From assembly GCF_963678975.1 (NCBI RefSeq), contig NC_089273.1, forward strand, positions 5,720,507-5,784,506: 64,000 bases of DNA, read 5' to 3'. A program made the translations under genes and the position numbers. Source of the DNA: Dysidea avara. Lineage: Eukaryota > Porifera > Demospongiae > Dictyoceratida > Dysideidae. The stretch's first letter is position 1. Each line of letters begins with the position of its first letter. The notes beneath the pieces were generated by a model, which searched no databases, was not told where the DNA came from, and saw nothing but the letters and a program-made list of their open reading frames with translations. Of this stretch, positions 14,040 through 24,840 are shown piece after piece.

Positions 14040-14508
14040 AGCATAGCCAAGTGGTTAGGGCATCGGCCTGGTAATCGAAAGGTCCCAGGTTCGATTCCCG
14101 GTTGAGCCACTTTGGTGTTGCTGTTGTTTCCTTGAGCAAGAAACTTTATTCACATTGCTCCAGTCTACCCAGCTGTTTAAATGGGGACCTGGTGGCCTGG
14201 TGTCAACTGGGGAAGCAGCCCATCCAGCTGTAACATCAATGGGTACCTGGTATTAACTGGGGAAGCAAATGCCCAACTGTCCTTGTCTCGCTTAGTGGTG
14301 TTGGGGTCGTTGTGGAACTTTAGGTTCCGCGACCTCTCTCCAAGAGACCTGGACAGTCCTCCTGCGGGTTACTAGCCCTGCCCCAGGAGGATTTGCCTGC
14401 ACAAGGCTCAAGTGCCTGAGTGGTGCACAGGCATCCCAGCGCTGGTTCACTGGGCAGCAATAGCTATGCTTTGCATAGCTGCCGGAGGCTTTGCTTTGCT
14501 TGCTTTGC
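14040..14508 (+). mobile_element. tRNA-derived SINE
   Basis: A tRNA-like head with a Pol III A box (TAGCCAAGTGG, 14044-14054) and B box (GGTTCGATTCC, 14088-14098) is followed by a body containing CCTTGAGCAAGAAACTTTA, similar to the conserved central domain known from V-SINE/MetaSINE families, then a GC-richer body and a TTTGC-rich tail. The anticodon-loop region (CTGGTAA) suggests a tRNA-Thr-like ancestor, although the stem no longer pairs. It sits inside the (TG)n tract of unit 3, flanked by GCGTGCGTG-type repeats on both sides, which act as its target duplication or mask it. Units 1 and 2 lack it. Confidence 0.85.
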
Positions 14509-14945
14509 GTGCGTGCGTGTGTGTGTGTGTGAATGTGGGTATAATGATATCAATGGTAAATGATAATATGACATCACTAATATCTGGTTAGTGCCAGACA
14601 AAACACTAACCAGTCAAAGTTAACATTTTCAATATCAACCAAACAGTCCTGGTCAGTCACTGTGGTGTACTAACATTATCATCTTTAATGGCCCTGGGTA
14701 CAAACCTGATCTAGTAATGATTTGTGTGCCTCTTATACTGCTAAACACTACAAATATATGATAATGTAAATGAACTCTATTATTGAAGCAGAATCTTTAG
14801 AACAATTTAATAATTATATTCTTACCTTAGATTTGTTGTAACTAACTTTTACTTTCTGAGGGTTTACCCCTCCTGGATGTAACCAGCTGTATTAAGCTGT
14901 CTTTCCAGTAAAAAAAAACAACCTATTTCATGAAAACCATATACT

Positions 14946-16015
14946 GTGACTAATTTCCTGCCTGCCTGATACCTTCAGACAAGTGTACTAACTAAGTTGA
15001 TAATTTCACTGTTAGACATCATGATGGCTAAACAGGTGCCATTTGACAGCTTACCATATTGGTATGTAAAATGAATGGATCATGTAATTATCTTTAAAAC
15101 TGCATTCAGAGACTTGTGTGCTGCCACTGGTATAAAAGAGCCACCAAGTTAGTGAAACCAATTAACCACTATAATTCATGTTGGTCTACAGTTTATACAA
15201 TTATAGACAATATGTTAGTTAAGAAACACTGTAAATTATCACTACCCTCAACCAGTTACATGATACTGTCAGCATCACAACTTTTGCAACTTCTGTTTGG
15301 CTTTCATGGAATACAGAAAAGTATATAATTAACAATTCCTTTTTAGCCCACAACATTATTACAACAGTACAACTCCTGTTTTGCTTTTCATGGAAATTCA
15401 CAAGAATGTGACAATTTCTTTTAGAATATTTGTTTAGGCTACTTCATTGCCCACACCTCAGACACCTGACCCATCTCAAAGTCTCACTGTGATCTACCAG
15501 TTACTTAACATCACAGCCACAAAAGTTTTCATCATACAGTGCAGTAATACTGTACATTAGGGATCACATAGAGGTTTGTCTTCAAGATGGCATAATACTT
15601 CAAATAAGTTGCTATGGAACTTTCTTTACTAAACATTTCTACTGACTATAATTATAATGATACTAATTTCTTGCCTGCCTGATACCTTCAGACAAGTGGA
15701 ATGGCTAAGTTGATGATTTCACTGTTATGCATCACTTTGGCCCAACATGTGCTTTTTGGCAGTTTACCACACTACTGTATGTACATGCATCCATCATGTA
15801 CTTACCGTTATTTCCATATCTGTTTGTTGCTGAGTGTAGAGACCCTTCTCGTTTTGTTCACTAATTGTAATGCTACTAACAGTTTTAACGTAGTTGAAAA
15901 TGAAGTGAAAGGGCAAATGGCCACTTCTCTTGTTCTGTTATAATGCTGATAAAATATATTAATGTTGATTTCTATCATAACTGCATTTAGAGACTTGTAT
16001 GTGTTGCCACTTAAA
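14946..16015. repeat. Array unit 4 (start of segmental duplication copy 1)
   Basis: Two halves at 14949 and 15665. It lacks the MITE/microsatellite part: after GTATGTGTTGCCACTTAAATG it passes into unrelated sequence. The same junction occurs in unit 5 (24840), because both belong to the larger duplication. Confidence 0.7.
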
Positions 16016-16528
16016 TGTAACCTTTTCATACCAAGTCATGTGTGTATTGTACACACTATTGTTAAGTATCACTGTGTGGTAGTATATATTCCATAACATC
16101 TTACTGATGTCTATACTCCACTAATTCAATAAAGACCAAGATAGTTTCCATAGGAAATCCTATCACTAAGTGACTACTATATTAGAGCAATATTTTAGAC
16201 TGTTGTATTAACGCATTTGTGACTTACTGAGCAAAAACCTGACTAGTTTGCAATTTCTTGACCTTGACTTCTTCATGGTCTAGAGGAATGAGCTGTTAAA
16301 GTTTCGGTCTTATCTGGTGAGTACATTTGGAGTTATGGCAACACAAAGCAAGAAGAGCAAAACTACTGATTTGTACCATGCTGGCCTCTACAAAGAGTAA
16401 ATAATTACAAGCAACTCTTAGGTGTTTTTTTTTTTACAAGTGCAACAGGCTACGGATTTGGGACTTGTGTCATTCATAAACTGGGGTATGCATCAAAGTA
16501 CAACTTTTGGCCTATATCACCAATGCTA

Positions 16529-17180
16529 TTAAGGCAAGAAGGCTACGTACTTAGGAACAGCAATGATAAACCTACGTTTTACTGAAAGTAAACAGTTAAC
16601 GCACATACATAACTCACAGAATAACAGCATATACACACAAGCAGACATTTCACAATAACAATAATCATAATGTACTATGCCAGGTGAGTGAAGTGTGTTC
16701 ACCAATAAGAACATTTACAATGTCATTGCTGTTGCTGCCATTAACTTGATAGCAACTTACAACAGTAACTACTTGATTCCGTGAGAGATTGCATGCTTCA
16801 ATGGGTCAGCTTTATCACAACCAACAACTTGTTGTATTATAGGACTGTTAGCTGTTACTGAAGTGACTAGAGGACTAAATGATTCAAGACTTGGTCCATG
16901 ACTATCTTGGTAGTTAGATAGTGATGTCATCATTAACTGACGTTATTATTGAAGAAATGAGCTCTACTTTTTACTACTGGCAACTAATTGTGGAGAAAAT
17001 GAAAACAATCAAATTAACTGAAATATTACAGGCTAGTTATGATTATAAGGCACTGTAAAGTGCTAATAATAATAATAAATAATAATAACTTAGGTGGCCA
17101 CAAGACAATGCAGCTCTAGAAGCTTGTACACACCACAAATTTGGTGATAACAGTGGAGACAATAACACCACTTTCATACT
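16529..17180. other. Non-coding part of duplication copy 1
   Basis: Present again at 25344-25940. Short open frames at 16529-16714 (minus) and around 16920-17060 (plus) are roughly retained in the second copy, but with different ends and no recognisable domain. I do not call a gene. Confidence 0.4.
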
Positions 17181-17974
17181 GATCTCAAGACTATTTTATT
17201 ACAAATAGGGCAATTTTTTTGTGGGAATTCCCTACACATTAAGTAGCCATGAGCTCTCATAAAATGACTTATTAGTTTCTTATTTCTTTTTGCCCATGTA
17301 AAATCATGATATCCAACTACCTTGTAATATAGCACATATTAGGGAGCTTCAAAATTGACAAATTTTACTGAATACAAAATAAACCGTCATAGAGTCATGC
17401 ATGTCATGTGTGTTAATTTGCTTATCTAGACGTAAACAAGATTGTCATTAATAATTTTATTTATTTAAAATTCCTTCTATGTGCATGTACTAGTGACTAC
17501 AGGGATAAAAATTATACCTTGGTGGATTTTTTCAATTCATATATGGTGAACATTTTAAGCCAAATCCCAACTCTGAACTATTTCCAAAGGAGGTATGGCT
17601 GTGAATGCCAGTTGATTAATGGTAGTTTATTTTAGCATAGTACCTGTGCAAATTAATTTCTTTGCTGTTCCTACTGTAATTCCAAAACTTCTCTTGGCTG
17701 AATTTTGGTAAACTCATTCTTCAGACACTGTAAATTAATGTTGATAGGATATAAAAAGAAATTTGGAAGTTGTGCACTCAAAGGGCTTTTTATGAAGTGC
17801 TAATATTCGCTAGTGCAATAAAAAATATACTAAACGGACTCAAGGTGAGCGGTATACAATAATTAATTTCATTTTTAATAGTTTTTCCAATGCCAATGTA
17901 TTTGACATGCCTGTAACAGCTGTTATTTTTATCATAAACAAATTCATAATATCTTCTCTAATCCGATGCTCAAT

Positions 17975-18375
17975 GGGAGCTGGCATAAATTTTGCTGGAT
18001 TAAGGAGGTTGTTGGATTATCAGGTCACCTCTGTAATCTGAAATCTAGAGTTATGTCAGATTATGTAGTAAATTAAATGTAAAATCGATCACACAATGTT
18101 TTAAATATGAATTATTTTTATAATTTGCAAGTATCGTCAACTAATTAATATTTTCAGTGATCATTTTATTGCTACTATTACAGGTGTATTCACTGTCGGA
18201 TTACAGTCGAAACAATGTATTTCCAATTCTAGGTAATCAAATTTTGTGTTGGATTACAAAGTACAAAGGTGTCAGATTACAGAGGTTGTTTTCCAAAAGT
18301 GTTGGTAAATGACATTTTGGTTGGATTAGAAAGGGTCCTGGATTACGCAGGTGTCGTATTAGAGAGGTTCAACTG
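17975..18375. mobile_element. Decayed pogo/Tigger-like remnant
   Basis: Repeated phrases such as GGATTAAGGAGGTTGTTGGA and a right end AGAGAGGTTCAACTGTA resemble the degenerate CAGT-type ends and GAGGTT subterminal motifs of pogo-group elements. A shortened form is in copy 2 at about 26480-26690. The left end cannot be fixed. Confidence 0.4.
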
Positions 18376-18399
18376 TACATGTGTATTATGATAATAATG

Positions 18400-19213
18400 T
18401 ACCTATCAATGTTAAGTCCCTACTCCCCTTCCAGTATTGGGCTTAGGTGGGGATTAGATAATCTGCAAAAGCAAAAGCCCCACTACTGGGGATAGGGCTT
18501 TGTCTAATCCTCTGTGATTCCCCCACTAATCCCTGCCATATGATTTATGTCATGTGTACAAGTTTGTGTGGGTTGTAGCCTACGTGGCTAGTTTGTACTC
18601 ATGAATACATGAGTTAAGTTTAAATCCCTGAATCAAAAGCCCCAGTACTGGGGGCTTCCCTATATAATCCCCCTCCCCCCATCCATACTTCTCCTATTTA
18701 GCCGGTAATGGGGCTTACAAATGATAGGTGCATTACAGTCAATCCAATGTGTTGTTATGCATTCATCAATGTATAGATAACTATATACGTACCCCTCTAC
18801 CATAAGCTTACTGGTAAAACTTTCCAATGCAAAATAGCCACATGGTGAGAGCACAGATTACTTAGCAATGTCAGAATTGTGTAACTTTAAAATCATGGCC
18901 TCTATCTGCACATCTCCTGTAAGCTACTAGTTCTGTCACAGGCATGTTTTCCTGCACAGACTCAAGTGCTGTGGTAAGTATCTTAGAGCTGGTTTACTTA
19001 ACGGAAATAGCTATGCTCACATGGCTGCTGGAGGCTTGCTATTCTTTATTTTCTCACAGTCAATAGGCTAGTGGTCAATCCCTCCACTGCTCCACATATT
19101 CTACACGCCCACATTAATAATACATACCGCCATATGGTGGGTCTTGCATCATCAATACCACAAAATTAGCCAGGTCTCCTACATGTATAAATGATAATTA
19201 TTGCTGCTGTTAC
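18400..19213. repeat. Segment with an inverted paralogue at 32920-33890
   Basis: Reads through as the reverse complement of 32920-33890 (for example CAGTAGTGGGG at 33832 against CCCCACTACTGGGG at about 18480). The inverted copy additionally has the GTGACC MITE at 33305-33553. Both contain a SINE-like block ending in GGAGGCTTGCT. Confidence 0.75.
18830..19050 (+). mobile_element. SINE, decayed, tRNA-like head
   Basis: Begins near TAGCCACATGGTGAGAGCAC (A-box-like) and ends CTGCTGGAGGCTTGCTATTC. The tail matches the tail of the SINE at 14040-14508 (CTGCCGGAGGCTTTGC). The inverted counterpart is at 33050-33265. Confidence 0.6.
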
Positions 19214-19346
19214 AGTACGTTCGCGTTGAGCTGAATCCTGAGTTGTTGATTAAGAAGCCATACAAGATCAAAGGCTTTAAACATAATGTTTATGACGCAT
19301 TTATTCGTAAGCCCATGTTACGGGCGCGCACTTAATTGTTGAGAAT

Positions 19347-20230
19347 ATGGCGTCCAGTGTACCGTCAGCGAGTGCGGAGCGAAACCCTTTTGGGAAGACG
19401 TTAAACAGCCAAACGAAGTATCTACTTATGAAACTATGGGAGTACTTTAAGCAAGAAGCGAAGAAATGTAAAATTTCTATCAACATCACGGAGAGAATCT
19501 CGAAGGCCACCGGTATTGTATCATGCCTTCTTTGCTGGGTTTTGGCATACATTACGCCACGCAGGGATTTCAAGGACATCCATTAGAATGGAGCACCGCA
19601 AGAAAGGCGATTTATTTACGCCAAGAAAAAGGTACAAAATGCACTTTGCACAAGCCCGCTCAATTCTGTAATCGTCAGGTACAAATGTTCATGAGTCCTT
19701 GTTGATACAGACAGTTTTAACCCAGATACTATCAGACAAGATCCATTCATTGTACGGAAGGGAGGAAATCTATCGCTCTCAAAGATTTTGGTAAGTTAAA
19801 TTTTGAAACCTGGAACTTTGTCACTTACTCCGTCTTAGGCCAAACTTAAGAATGATGGTGTTTTCTCTGGGGGTAGAACATTGCTTTAAAGAGTGTTGAG
19901 TGATATGGGATTTAAGTACAAGACGATTAATGACAAGAGGTTAGCATTGAAACTGTTTGTGCTTTAATTTCACTACACGTATGTGCAGGTTATGCTATGA
20001 GCAGCCCTGCACAGTCCATCAGTATCATAAATATTAAAGATGAACGAGGTGCAACAGAACTGAAGGAAGACCAGTTGTGTATTTGGATGAGACTTGGGTA
20101 ATGAAGAACTTCTAGAGCAATTCCTCATCCAAATCGGCAGTGATAGTGAAGATGGTGATGGTGGTATTAATGAATTGTCCACTAGCAGCAGCGGGTCCAA
20201 GTCTTCTTCTGGGCTTACTTCATCTGATGT
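19347..20230 (+). pseudogene. Transposase remnant (IS630-like DDE)
   Basis: Order of recognisable parts: an N-terminal block starting MASSVPSASAERN with an HTH-like stretch (KISINITERISKATGI); a basic stretch GDLFTPRKRYK near 19600 in another frame; 19701-19790 reading VDTDSFNPDTIRQDPFIVRK and ending at a GTAAGT donor; a 48-bp intron 19791-19838; then AKLKNDGVFSGGRTLL, a stop, RVLSDMGFKYKTINDKR; and near 20076 the catalytic motif VVYLDETWV. An acidic, Ser-rich C-terminal-like stretch (GSDSEDGDGG) follows almost directly, so the segment holding the second and third catalytic acidic residues is deleted. Several frame breaks and stops separate the pieces. The family assignment rests on motif order, not on a search. 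Confidence 0.7.
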
Positions 20231-20239
20231 AAGATTGTT

Positions 20240-21140
20240 TGATATTTGCAGCATTGGTGTTATAACTTGATTTTGTTCCCCAGGAGTCATCAGGTAGCTG
20301 GGATTAAACTCTGTGAAGTACATAATATCATTGCTTTATTGTGCTATCCGAAGTTGAACATACCATCCCTTATATATTTAATCAGTGCAGGAGTGTTTGG
20401 AAGTCACTACAGGTACTATCAGCCCAAATTCATACAAACAGTATTATTTCATTTGTTGAAACTTTTAGAGTTTTTTGGGAATGTAACTTAAAAAACAAAA
20501 TGCTGGCTGGAAAAACTGTGTACATGTGTGGCGAAGTGATGAGAAAAGTATTAAAATGACAAATTGACTAAATGGGAACAGAAGACGATAGTCAGCTGTG
20601 GTGAATGTGAAGTAAAATACATGTTGTTTGGCTCACTTGCAGGAACACCAATGCTACATAACGGATTTTGAGCTGTTATAATTTGGTTTTTTTCTCTTTT
20701 GAGGCTGAAGAAGTTTTTACCTGAATATAAGCAGGCCACTTATCTTCTAAATACAGTGCAACAGTGGCCCCAGCTCTTCTACTTATGCAACTCTGTTTTA
20801 CACACACAAAATCTGTTTTATTTTTCTTGTAAAAGTGTATTACAGCCTCTTACATAAGTGATGGTGAAATCATGCGTGTTGAGGGCGGGTATGTGACGTC
20901 TGGCTTCGCCACAAACATGTGTCAACATGACCATCAAAGGGCCGTACTTTAGAGGCTTCCCCATTGAAAATGTATGGAGAAACTTTACAGTGCCATAGCG
21001 GGAGTGTCTTACATTCGAATGAAGCGCTTTTAATATATTTTTAGCGGAACGAGAAGCGCTACGTATCGAGCTATACAGGAGCCCCATGCGATGTAGCAAT
21101 CGTAAGTTATTAATCGTTTTTGAGGGTTCAGCTCAACGCG
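20240..21140. other. Interior of the IS630-type element, no recognisable gene
   Basis: Between the transposase remnant and the right terminal repeat. A 93-residue open frame on the minus strand (20818-21099) has no recognisable domain; it overlaps the right terminal region and may be chance or a captured fragment. Confidence 0.4.
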
Positions 21141-21259
21141 AACGTACTATAATTAATTTTTGTGTTAGCTACATGAGACTGGGCCAGTGATGGATACAAC
21201 AAAGCACTGATCTATTAATTTTCATAGCCACAAACACAAACAGATTTTTGGATACCAAG

Positions 21260-22200
21260 TTGAATTTCATGTCTAGTATTATTTTGCTTGCATCCTCTCT
21301 GGTGTGATGTGTCGATTTTATACAGATTCTTTATTTTGCTACATGCTACATTGCCATCGCTATAGTACTACATCACTACTTCACCATTGTAGTATCTGCA
21401 CAAAAAGAAAGGAAATTAACTTCTGGTGATAAAACTTCAGAAAGTTGCTGCAGTTGAAGAAACTATTAAAACTATTTTTGAGTAAAACTTTTATGGACAA
21501 TCTGTACCCACAATTTTTTATTTACTCAAAACAAAAACTTTTTAACACAATTTTTCTTTGTAGTACCATCATTAGGAGATGGCTCTTATTTGAATTTGGA
21601 GGTTTCAGTTCCAAAATCACCTATTGTGTGATCTTTGTAGACACACAACTGATGTTAAATGTTCCTCTCCAAATTTAGTGCTAGTAGCAAGATGATGCTA
21701 AATTTTGGTGTCATGTAACTCATGTCAGAAGATACTGCTGAAGTCAGTCTGTTATCGTAAACTTTTTGTGATGTATGTACATGCTATAATTATAGATAGT
21801 TAGCATTTTTCAAAATATAAAGGATTAAAGTTTTCAATGAAGTACTTTTAAACCATAATTAAGTAGATATCCCATAATTTATGGATCACTGGAAAGGTCA
21901 ATCAACAGCCTTCCATTAGTGAAAATTGTGCTTTAAAATATTTACACAATGCAAAGTTGCATGCTGTTGATTTTGTATGACACCTGTTCATTTCATACTA
22001 TATATTAGCTATTACCATCCTCTATGTATCTGATAGGCATCTTGGAGATGAAACAAGCTGTTCAACTCTACGCCGTCTGTGCTGCTTGTGCTAAAGAGGT
22101 GTTCTACCTTCCAGTGTACATTGAAAACTGAAATCCCAAGTCCAAAGACTACTGTGCAAACACCTCTGTATTGTCAGATGGCTGTACAAGTAAAGATTAA
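21260..22200 (+). pseudogene. Possible decayed gene fragments, duplication copy 1
   Basis: A hydrophobic stretch (FATCYIAIAIVLHHY, near 21340) followed after ~150 bp by a good acceptor (CAATTTTTCTTTGTAG, ending about 21563) and a readable block VPSLGDGSYLNLEVSVPKSP, and another block near 22050 (MKQAVQLYAVCAACAKEVFY). Stops separate them. The same three blocks occur in copy 2 at 26850, 27107 and 28697. They look like exons of a dead membrane-protein gene or an old transposon; I cannot name a family. Confidence 0.3.
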
Positions 22201-22346
22201 GGGACTTAGTGGCATAACATGCTGAAAGGCATGCAAATGCTTGTTTTGTGTTAAAACATGAACATTTGAATAATTCATTGTATCGTACAGTATGCTATGC
22301 ATAAATATAGAATGAAAAACAACATAACAATAGAATTAACTTGCTA

Positions 22347-22530
22347 CAGTGAAACCTCAGTCATCTGGACCCCACTTATCTGGATTCTCGGTTAACTGAA
22401 TAACTATTAGAGTACTGACTTTCTATTAGGATAGTTGATGATACTAAAAATTTCTAACCTATACACAGTTTTAGAGATACTTATGGACCATCCCTGGTCC
22501 CAAGGTGTTCAGATATCTGAGGTTCCACTG
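22347..22530. mobile_element. pogo/Tigger-type MITE, 184 bp
   Basis: Terminal inverted repeats CAGTGAAACCTCAGTCATCT and GATATCTGAGGTTCCACTG, flanked by TA on each side (22345-22346, 22531-22532). The ends match the well-known pogo/Tigger pattern CAGT-AACCTC with TA targets. Its orthologue in copy 2 is at 28993-29185. Confidence 0.85.
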
Positions 22531-23040
22531 TAGTTAGCATTGACCAAGTCACCAGTTCACCAAGTCACCACTTATTAGCCATACTCCAGCAACAGCACCA
22601 ACTCAGTCACAAAGAATTCTCACATCCTGGAAGATAAATGATAGTAATACAAAATAATTTTGATACTTAATGCATGCATGTGTACATAATACAGCACCGA
22701 CCATGTACTTTACAATGTCTATACTTGTATTCTAGATATATAGGCTACTTCAGCAAGTCATACCATCTACTCTTGCAAGGCTAGACCATCCATCATGGTG
22801 CCTCATACATTGCCTACATTTACTGCCTATTGTGAAACCTTGAATTGCTTAATATGAGGGCCACTCATTCTTCACACCACAATATCGATGAATTGTAACA
22901 AGTCTGCCTTTGTGCACCATGTAAAGCACTGCTTGTCGAGTTACTTGTGTAGCTTGCAGTGATCGCTTCACTGCTGTGATGCTTCAACTTGCAGTTAGGT
23001 GACATAATGCTCATCATTCAAGCAATGCAACATAAGTGAC

Positions 23041-23545
23041 CTATGGAAAACGGTTAGCAGATCCTCTGTCAGAATCAGAGGCATTAGGTCTGGGGCACCA
23101 CGACAAGAAGAAGAGGCATGACAATGTGAAAGTAAACAGAGTGACTAGTAGACTAGTGCAAACATAGAATATATTATAAACATTGTGAGGTATATACAAA
23201 ATCCAAGAAAAGTAGGGTCCCTGGTCCAAGGACCCACTGCTTATACCAACCCACCTAATACACATCACAACTATAATGCTGGCTTGTGTACAGATAATCA
23301 ATTATCAACCCATTTCTGTCTACAGTAATAATTATAATGTAAAGCAACTATGCAGCACAAAATAAATTATGAAAATGGATAGACAGGTGCTAGCACTGAG
23401 GTTGCTCTAGTTGAAAATTTTGACTACATGCAGATATGTATGTAGGTAATGACTGCAACAACATAATGGTGTCAACTATCGTAAGCTCTCTACTAAGGGA
23501 ACTTCAATTTGTCTTTATGTTATAAATTAGAGTCCCAAGGTATTA
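23041..23545. other. Non-coding end of duplication copy 1
   Basis: Sequence matching 30130-30350 and 31240-31535 of copy 2. An open frame on the minus strand (23041-23301) is not kept in copy 2, so no gene is called. Confidence 0.5.
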
Positions 23546-23786
23546 TTATTATTATACAGTACTATCGTACTGTATGATGATAATGTAAATGAACTCTATT
23601 ATTGAAGCAGAATCTTTATAACAATTTAATAATTATATTCTTACCTTAGATCTGTTGTAACTAACTTTTACTTACTGAGGGTTTACCCATCCTGGATGTA
23701 ACCAGCTGTATTATGCTGTCTTTCCAGTAAAAAAAACAAAAAAAACAAAAAAAAAACCTACTTCATGAAAACCATAATATACTGTA

Positions 23787-24840
23787 ACTAATTTCCTTCC
23801 TGCCTGATACCTTCAGACAAGTGTACTAACTAAGTTGATAATTTCACTGTTAGACATCATCATGGCTAAACAGGTGCCATTTGACAGCTTACCATATTGG
23901 TATGTAAAATGAATGCATCATGTACTTATCATTTTAAAACTGCATTCAGAGACTTATGCGCTGCCACTGGTACGTATAAAGAGCCACTAAGTCAGTGAAA
24001 TCAATTAACCACTATAATTCATGTTGGTCTACAGTTTATACAATTATATTCAATGTGTTAGTTAAGAAACACTGTAAATTATCACTACCCTCAACCAGTT
24101 ACATGATGCTGTTAGCATCACAACTTTTGCAACTTCTGTTTGGCTTTTCATGGAATACAGAAAAGAATATAAACAATTCCTTTTTAGCTCACAACATTAT
24201 TACAATAGTACAACTCTTGTTTTGCTTTTCATGGAAATTCACAAGGATGTGACAATTTCTTTTAGAATATTTGTGTAGGCTACTTCATTGCCCACACCTC
24301 AGACACCTGACCCATCTCAAAGTCTCACTGTGATCTACCAGTTACTTAACATCACAGCCACAAGAATTTTCATTATACAGTACAGTAATACTGTATATTA
24401 GGGATCATTATAGAGGTTTGTCTTCAAGATGGCATAATACTTCAAATAAGTTGCTATGGAACTTTCTTTACTAAACATTTCTACTGATAATGATACTAAT
24501 TTCTTGCCTGCCTGATACCTTCAGACAAGTGGAATGGCTAAGTTGATAATTTCACTGTTATACATCACTTTGGCCCAAAATGTGCTTTTTGGCAGCTTAC
24601 CTCACTATGTACATGCATCCATCATGTACTTACCGTTATTTCCATATCTGTTTGTTGCTGAGTGTAGAAACCATTCTCGTTTGGTTCATTAATTGTAATG
24701 CTACTAACGGGTTTAACATAGCTGAAAATGAAGTGAAAGGGCAAATGGCCACTTCTCTTGTTCTGTTATAAATGCTGATAAAATATATTAATGTTGATTT
24801 CTATCATAACTGCATTTAGAGACTTGTATGTGTTGCCACT
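23787..24840. repeat. Array unit 5
   Basis: Counterpart of unit 4, with halves at 23787 and 24498. Open frames seen in the units (for example 24580-24771) recur in most units but differ by frame breaks and have no recognisable domain. Confidence 0.7.

Larger units (their letters stand above)
11986..14945. repeat. Array unit 3
   Basis: Third copy; its first ~130 bp are missing (it starts inside the first half). It carries the MITE remnant at 13170-13645, the (TG)n tract at 13972-14030 and the SINE at 14040-14508, then the conserved 3' part ending near 14945. Confidence 0.7.
19216..21146 (+). mobile_element. IS630/Tc1-type DNA transposon, deletion derivative
   Basis: About 22-bp terminal inverted repeats AGTACGTTCGCGTTGAGCTG and its complement lie at 19214 and 21148, each containing a TA at the tip (19216-19217, 21145-21146), consistent with a TA target. 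Inside are pieces of a DDE transposase on the plus strand. The inverted paralogue of the flanks (around 32900-32940) lacks the element, confirming it as an insertion. At 1.9 kb the element is short for an autonomous copy with introns, and it lacks the later catalytic segments. Confidence 0.8.
14757..23560. repeat. Segmental duplication, copy 1 (~8.8 kb)
   Basis: Collinear with 23573-31540. Both begin with ATAATGTAAATGAACTCTAT and end around AGAGTCCCAAGGTATT. Aligned blocks: 14757-17640 with 23573-26410; 21163-21690 with 26699-27227; 21690-23230 with 28320-30350; 23250-23545 with 31240-31535. Copy-specific material: 18198-21163 occurs only in copy 1; 27230-28318, 29231-29643 and 30357-31233 occur only in copy 2. 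I judge blocks to be roughly 95% identical by eye. No intact gene is seen in either copy. Confidence 0.85.

Noticed and set aside
14041-14112. A functional tRNA-Thr gene
   Set aside because: A and B boxes are good, but the anticodon stem does not pair, and the sequence continues into a SINE body and tail.
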